Part shown: positions 23,890-27,474 of the stretch, piece by piece
Numbering within the stretch: position 1 is the first letter of the stretch
Layout of the letters: each line of letters begins with the position of its first letter
NCBI GenBank assembly: GCA_023402175.1
Contig: JAEXCN010000264.1
Location: 1-27,474, forward strand
Length of the DNA stretch: 27,474 nucleotides
Source: Pseudomonadota bacterium
GTDB lineage: Bacteria > Myxococcota_A > Polyangia > Polyangiales > Polyangiaceae
Reading direction: 5' to 3'
Notes under the pieces: generated by a model
Databases searched by the model: none
What the model was told of the DNA's origin: nothing
Seen by the model: the letters and a program-made list of their open reading frames with translations, nothing else
Translations under genes and position numbers: made by a program

Positions 23890-24573
23890 ATGGACATCGT
23901 CAGCCGCTCCAAGACTCTTATGCTCGGCGTGGGCGCCGCCCCCGTCATGTACCTTATGATCGGCCTCAGCGTTGCGAGCGTCGCCGTCATCCTCGAACGC
24001 GCGTGGTTCTACCGAAAGACGACCGACGGCGACCTCGAAGGGCTCGCGCGAGACCTCGACGTCATGCTGTCTGCAGAGGACTTCGACGGTGCACGCGCGC
24101 GCATGCAGGCGTCGCCCTCCGTAGAAGCGAGGGTCGTGGCCGCCGGGCTCCACCAGGCTGCGCGCGGCCCGGAAGCCGCCGCGCAGGCGATGATTGGCGC
24201 GACAGCGCTCCAGCGCGTCCGGCTCGAGAAGCGCCTCGCGTTCCTCGGCACCCTCGGCAACAACGCGCCCTTCATCGGCCTCTTCGGCACGGTCATCGGC
24301 ATCGTGCAGGCCTTCGACAAGCTCGGCGACGCCGGGGCCGTCGGCGCCGGAGGCGAGATCATGGCGAGCATCGCGGAGGCGCTCGTCGCGACGGCGATTG
24401 GCCTCGCGGTCGCGATCCCGGCCGTCGCCGCGTTCAACTACTTCCAGCGCAGGATCAAGGAGACCGTGGCCCGCACCGAGGGGCTGACGCGCGTCCTCCT
24501 CGCGTATCTCGAGGGCCGAGACGCCGATCGCATCGCCGTCGAGGGCCGAGACGCCGATCGCGTCGCGGCGTGA
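23890..24573 (+). CDS. exbB: ExbB-type proton channel subunit of the TonB system
   Basis: A 227-residue MotA/TolQ/ExbB-family protein. Membrane helix 1 lies at ~11-35 (MLGVGAAPVMYLMIGLSVASVAVILE), then a cytoplasmic helical domain, helix 2 at ~118-140 with the family motif LGTLGNNAPFIGLFGTVIGI, and helix 3 at ~158-180 (EALVATAIGLAVAIPAVAAFNYF). With ExbD it uses the proton gradient to drive TonB. The ATG at 23890 is preferred; an upstream GTG at 23737 would read through the palindrome cluster and promoter, and an internal ATG at 23920 is possible. The C-terminus carries a duplicated 10-residue unit. exbD follows after 29 bases. Confidence 0.9.
   Translation: MDIVSRSKTLMLGVGAAPVMYLMIGLSVASVAVILERAWFYRKTTDGDLEGLARDLDVMLSAEDFDGARARMQASPSVEARVVAAGLHQAARGPEAAAQAMIGATALQRVRLEKRLAFLGTLGNNAPFIGLFGTVIGIVQAFDKLGDAGAVGAGGEIMASIAEALVATAIGLAVAIPAVAAFNYFQRRIKETVARTEGLTRVLLAYLEGRDADRIAVEGRDADRVAA
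24511..24570 (+). repeat. 30-bp tandem duplication at the end of exbB
   Basis: Two adjacent 30-base units (24511-24540 and 24541-24570) share the first 20 bases exactly and encode EGRDADRIAV and EGRDADRVAA just before the stop. The duplication is in frame and lies in the cytoplasmic tail, so it probably has little effect on function. Confidence 0.85.
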
Positions 24574-24602
24574 GCCGAGCACCGTCGAAGAGGAGAACCA
24601 CC

Positions 24603-25016
24603 ATGGCCGCCACCGCTCCCAGCACCGACGACGACGCGATCGTCGGAATCAACGTCACGCCGCTCGTCGACGTCACCCTCGTCCTCCTGATCATCTTCAT
24701 GGTCTGCGCAAAGCTCATCACTGCGCAGGGCATTCCGCTCGATCTCCCGAAAGCCGCGACCGCGGGCGAGACGCAGACGATGTTCACGGTCTCCGTCGAT
24801 CGCGAGGGCCACGTCTTCGCCGACGGAAAGCCCATCACCGGCGACGCCGAGCTCAGGAGTGCGGCGAAGGACGCGCTCGCGAAGAACAAGGAGCTTCGTA
24901 CCGTGGTGCAGGCATCGAAGGCGACGTCGCACGGCGACGTGCTCCACGTCGTCGACGAGCTCCGCACGGTCGGCATCAGCAAGATCGCGTTCGCCGCCGA
25001 CAGGCAGAAGCCATGA
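24603..25016 (+). CDS. exbD: ExbD/TolR-type subunit of the TonB system
   Basis: A 137-residue protein of standard ExbD length. An N-terminal cytoplasmic stretch leads to INVTPLVDVTLVLLIIFMV, the single membrane helix with the conserved Asp (Asp23) that carries protons. A periplasmic domain (~45-137) follows, ending HVVDELRTVGISKIAFAAD, the family's usual closing block. The ATG is preceded by GAGGAGAACCACC, a good ribosome site. Its TGA overlaps the ATG of tonB (ATGA), so the three genes form one operon. Confidence 0.93.
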   Translation: MAATAPSTDDDAIVGINVTPLVDVTLVLLIIFMVCAKLITAQGIPLDLPKAATAGETQTMFTVSVDREGHVFADGKPITGDAELRSAAKDALAKNKELRTVVQASKATSHGDVLHVVDELRTVGISKIAFAADRQKP

Positions 25017-25831
25017 CCACGGCCTTCGAGGCGATGTCGTTCCGCGACGCTGATCCTGGCCGCCGGACGCTCGGCGCGGCCGTGCTCGCCGCGATCGCGC
25101 TCCACACGGCAGCCGCGGTCGCGATGAAAAGCGAGAGCGCTCCGCACGACAGGTGGAAGGGACCGCCGACGCAGATCGAGCTCGAGAGCCCTCCGCCTCC
25201 GGAAAAGGAAGATGCGCCGGAGCCGCCGAAGGAAGAGGAGCCTGCCGAGACGCCGAAACCCGAAGCCCCGGCGATCGTCGCTCCGAAGGCGGCGGCCCCA
25301 GCGCCCGCGCCCGCCGCGGCCCGCGCGGGCAACATCGTCGCGGCGAGCGAAACCGCGCAGCCCTCGACCGACGAGGAGCCGGTGTCGTTCGTCACCGATC
25401 CGTTCGGCACGTCGTACGGCAGCGGAGTGGTCGCGCGAGGTGGGACCGCGGACGTCGGCGCGCCGGGGGCGAAGGTGGGCGGAGCGCCGCGCGCTCCGGT
25501 CGGCGGATCGGGCGCGAAGCCGGGCGGGGGCGAGGTGCTCGTCCCGGCTGCGGATCTGAGTCGTGCGCCCCGGCTTTCGACTCCCGACGCCTGCAAGGGA
25601 TACTTCCCAGGTGCGGCCGACGCCGACGAGGCGGTCGTCTCCGTCGTCGCCGTCGTGAAGGCGAACGGCGCGGTCTCGTCCGTCGCGATCGCCTCGGAGT
25701 CGCCACGCGACCAGGGCTTCGGAAAGGCCGCGCGCGAGTGCCTCCTCGCGCATCGGTTCGTTCCCGCGCTCGGCAGGAGCGGCGAAGAGGTCGCGACGTC
25801 GACGACGGTCAAGGTGCGCTTCGCACGCTGA
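25013..25831 (+). CDS. tonB: TonB-like energy transducer
   Basis: A 272-residue protein. A short cytoplasmic N-terminus leads to one membrane helix (~19-38, TLGAAVLAAIALHTAAAVAM, with the TonB-typical histidine at 31). Next is a long Pro/Glu/Lys then Ala/Pro-rich periplasmic spacer (~55-115), a Gly-rich segment (~145-180), and a TonB C-terminal domain (~195-272: VVSVVAVVKANGAVSSVAIASES, ARECLLAHRFVPALGRSGEEV, TTVKVRF). It carries energy from ExbBD to the outer-membrane receptor encoded divergently. It is coupled to exbD and is the last gene of this arm. Like many non-enteric TonBs it has only weak similarity to E. coli TonB at the C-terminus. Confidence 0.88.
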   Translation: MTTAFEAMSFRDADPGRRTLGAAVLAAIALHTAAAVAMKSESAPHDRWKGPPTQIELESPPPPEKEDAPEPPKEEEPAETPKPEAPAIVAPKAAAPAPAPAAARAGNIVAASETAQPSTDEEPVSFVTDPFGTSYGSGVVARGGTADVGAPGAKVGGAPRAPVGGSGAKPGGGEVLVPAADLSRAPRLSTPDACKGYFPGAADADEAVVSVVAVVKANGAVSSVAIASESPRDQGFGKAARECLLAHRFVPALGRSGEEVATSTTVKVRFAR

Positions 25832-25876
25832 GGACCGGGCTGCAACGCATGTGCACCAGCTCAACCGTGACCGAAA

Positions 25877-25900
25877 GGACACCGCATTTCTTCGGTGTCC
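25877..25900. terminator. hairpin after tonB, possible terminator
   Basis: GGACACCG and CGGTGTCC form a perfect 8-bp stem with an 8-base AT-rich loop, 45 bases after the tonB stop and ~29 bases before the kinase start. No T-run follows, so it may instead be an operator of the kinase gene. Confidence 0.4.
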
Positions 25901-25928
25901 GCTCCGGCTCGCCGCTATAACCACGCCG

Positions 25929-27474
25929 GTGACGAGCGCGCGTACTCGGATGCTCTCGCTCCGCGCACCGATCGCGACGGAAGAAGAGCGCGAGCTCTTC
26001 CAGAGACGGCTCGCGCTGACGCTCCTCGTCATCTCCGCGCTCGCCGCCGCGTTCTGGTTCCTGCAGCTCGGCGTGATCGCGCTGCTCGCGCCCGACCGGC
26101 TGGCGCAGTTCTTCGGCAACGCAGGCCGGCAGGCCGAGGCCGCGACGACCGTGCTCGGGGGCGCCGGATGGCTGTTCCTGCTCCGGGGATCTCGTAGTGT
26201 CGCGGTGCTCGAGCTCTCGGACGCGTTCTGGGCGATCGGCATCTGTGCGGGCTGGGCCACGATGCTCGCGCTCGGCGTCGAACCCGTCGACGGCGGCCGT
26301 CGCGAGCTCGTCGCGATCCTCGCCGCTACCTACACCCTGGTCATGCGCGCTGCGCTGGTCCCGAGCCCACCGGCGCGTACTGCGTTCTTGTCGGCGCTCG
26401 GCGTCCTGCCGATCGTGCCCGTCACGTGGGCCGTCCTCGCGCCCTTCGCGGCGGAGAGAGGCATCGACCCGATCGCGCCGACGATCTACGCCGCGATGTG
26501 GGGCGGAATCGTCGTCGTGGCGGCCACGACGATCTCGTCGGTGATCTACGGTCTTCGCTTGCAGGTGCGCGAGGCCAAGCAGCTCGGTCAGTACGTGCTC
26601 GATGAGAAGATCGGCGAAGGCGGCATGGGCGTGGTCTATCGGGCGAAGCACGCCATGCTGCGAAGGCCGACGGCGATCAAGCTGCTCACCGGCAACGCCG
26701 CCAAGGCGGCCGTTCGCTTCGAGCGCGAAGTGCAGATCACCGCGGGCCTCACCCACCCGAACACGATCGCGGTCTTCGACTACGGCCGCACCCCCGACGG
26801 TGTCTTCTACTACGCGATGGAATACCTCGAGGGCGTCTCGCTCGAGGAGCTCGTCGTGAGACACGGGCCGCAGCCGCCATCGCGCGTCGTGCACGTGTTG
26901 CTCCAGATGTGCGGCGCGCTCGAAGAGGCGCACGCGGCGGGGCTCGTCCATCGCGACATCAAGCCGGCAAACGTGATGCTCACGGAGCGCGGTGGGATGC
27001 TCGACGTCGTGAAGATGCTCGACTTCGGGCTCGTCAAGGAGACGGCCGCGGCCGATCCGAAGCTGAGCACCGCGAGCACGATCCTCGGGACACCGTATTA
27101 CATGGCTCCGGAAGCGATCCTCGAACCGCGGACGATTGACGGTCGCGCGGACCTCTACGCACTCGGCGCGACCGCCTTCTACCTGCTCACGGGAGGCCGC
27201 GTGTTCGAGGGCAACAACCTCGTCGAGATCTGCAGCAGACACGTGCACCAGGAGCCGGACGCGCCCTCGACGCGGAGGCCCGGGATCCCCGAGGCCCTCG
27301 ACCGCGTCGTGCTCGCGTGCCTCGCGAAGAAGCGCGAGGGGAGGCCGAAGGACGCCGCCACTCTGGGCGACATGCTCCGATCGGTCGGGCTCGCCGAGTG
27401 GACCCGCGCCGATGCGCGCGCCTGGTGGGCGGAGCACGGTGGCTCGCCCGGAGCGGCCGCCCGGGCCAACGCAT
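25929..27474 (+). CDS. membrane-anchored Hanks-type serine/threonine kinase (3' end outside window)
   Basis: The frame is open to the window end, showing 515 codons. The start is the GTG at 25929 or the ATG seven codons later (25950). Residues ~25-215 contain about five to six hydrophobic helices (LALTLLVISALAAAFWFLQLGVIALL and on to WGGIVVVAATTISSVIYGL), so the kinase is tethered by an N-terminal multi-helix membrane domain, the reverse of the common kinase-first layout. The kinase follows: GEGGMG (229-234), AIKLL with Lys251, HRDIKPAN (His341, Arg342, Asp343), DFGL (Asp365) and GTPYYMAPE. All catalytic residues are intact and it is an RD kinase. Its signal and targets are unknown. It lies downstream of tonB behind a hairpin and is probably a separate unit. 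Confidence 0.9.
   Translation, partial: MTSARTRMLSLRAPIATEEERELFQRRLALTLLVISALAAAFWFLQLGVIALLAPDRLAQFFGNAGRQAEAATTVLGGAGWLFLLRGSRSVAVLELSDAFWAIGICAGWATMLALGVEPVDGGRRELVAILAATYTLVMRAALVPSPPARTAFLSALGVLPIVPVTWAVLAPFAAERGIDPIAPTIYAAMWGGIVVVAATTISSVIYGLRLQVREAKQLGQYVLDEKIGEGGMGVVYRAKHAMLRRPTAIKLLTGNAAKAAVRFEREVQITAGLTHPNTIAVFDYGRTPDGVFYYAMEYLEGVSLEELVVRHGPQPPSRVVHVLLQMCGALEEAHAAGLVHRDIKPANVMLTERGGMLDVVKMLDFGLVKETAAADPKLSTASTILGTPYYMAPEAILEPRTIDGRADLYALGATAFYLLTGGRVFEGNNLVEICSRHVHQEPDAPSTRRPGIPEALDRVVLACLAKKREGRPKDAATLGDMLRSVGLAEWTRADARAWWAEHGGSPGAAARANA

Noticed and set aside
25877..25900. Hairpin as a classical rho-independent terminator
   Set aside because: The stem is perfect but no T-run follows on either side, so it is listed only as a weak candidate.

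Overview
The window is about 27.5 kb of very GC-rich DNA with dense genes, many GTG/TTG starts, many short stop/start overlaps and long antisense shadow frames. Two Hanks-type serine/threonine kinases, an NtrC-type regulator with its kinase, DUF3943 proteins, many lipoproteins and a TonB-linked receptor suggest a myxobacterium (Myxococcota, probably Polyangiales). This is inferred from gene style; no rRNA, tRNA or CRISPR array was found.

Left part (1-7.1 kb): the tail of a Pro/Ala-rich periplasmic-type protein, a small putative lipoprotein and a lipoprotein metallophosphoesterase. An ~800 bp gene-free stretch follows, holding a ~490 bp element with long imperfect inverted arms (2557-3043). 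Then comes a sulfur module: a Tat-exported sulfite-oxidase-family molybdoenzyme and its diheme cytochrome c on the minus strand, diverging from a YeiH/UPF0324 sulfate-exporter-like membrane protein. The exporter carries a fused C-terminal cupin resembling cysteine dioxygenase. Together these suggest sulfur amino acid oxidation to sulfite, sulfite oxidation to sulfate, and export.

Middle (7.1-17.4 kb): four translationally coupled plus-strand genes (PAP2-type lipid phosphatase, coiled-coil lipoprotein, DUF3943 envelope protein, multi-helix membrane protein) converge on a second, divergent DUF3943 paralogue. Next are a soluble Ser/Thr kinase with a long helical C-terminal region, 4-hydroxyphenylpyruvate dioxygenase (hppD) and a small exported protein.

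Right part (17.5-25.8 kb): a complete TonB transport and control locus. On the minus strand lie a TonB-dependent receptor with an N-terminal TonB-like C-terminal domain, a six-cysteine lipoprotein, a sigma-54-dependent (GAFTGA) response regulator and a histidine kinase. Diverging from it are exbB, exbD and tonB. The 203 bp between the two arms holds a cluster of phased GTCCGGAC-type palindromes lying about midway between two outward-facing sigma-54-like -24/-12 elements. This looks like a shared enhancer through which the locus's own regulator switches on both arms, and it is the most interesting feature here. The window ends inside a membrane-anchored Ser/Thr kinase.
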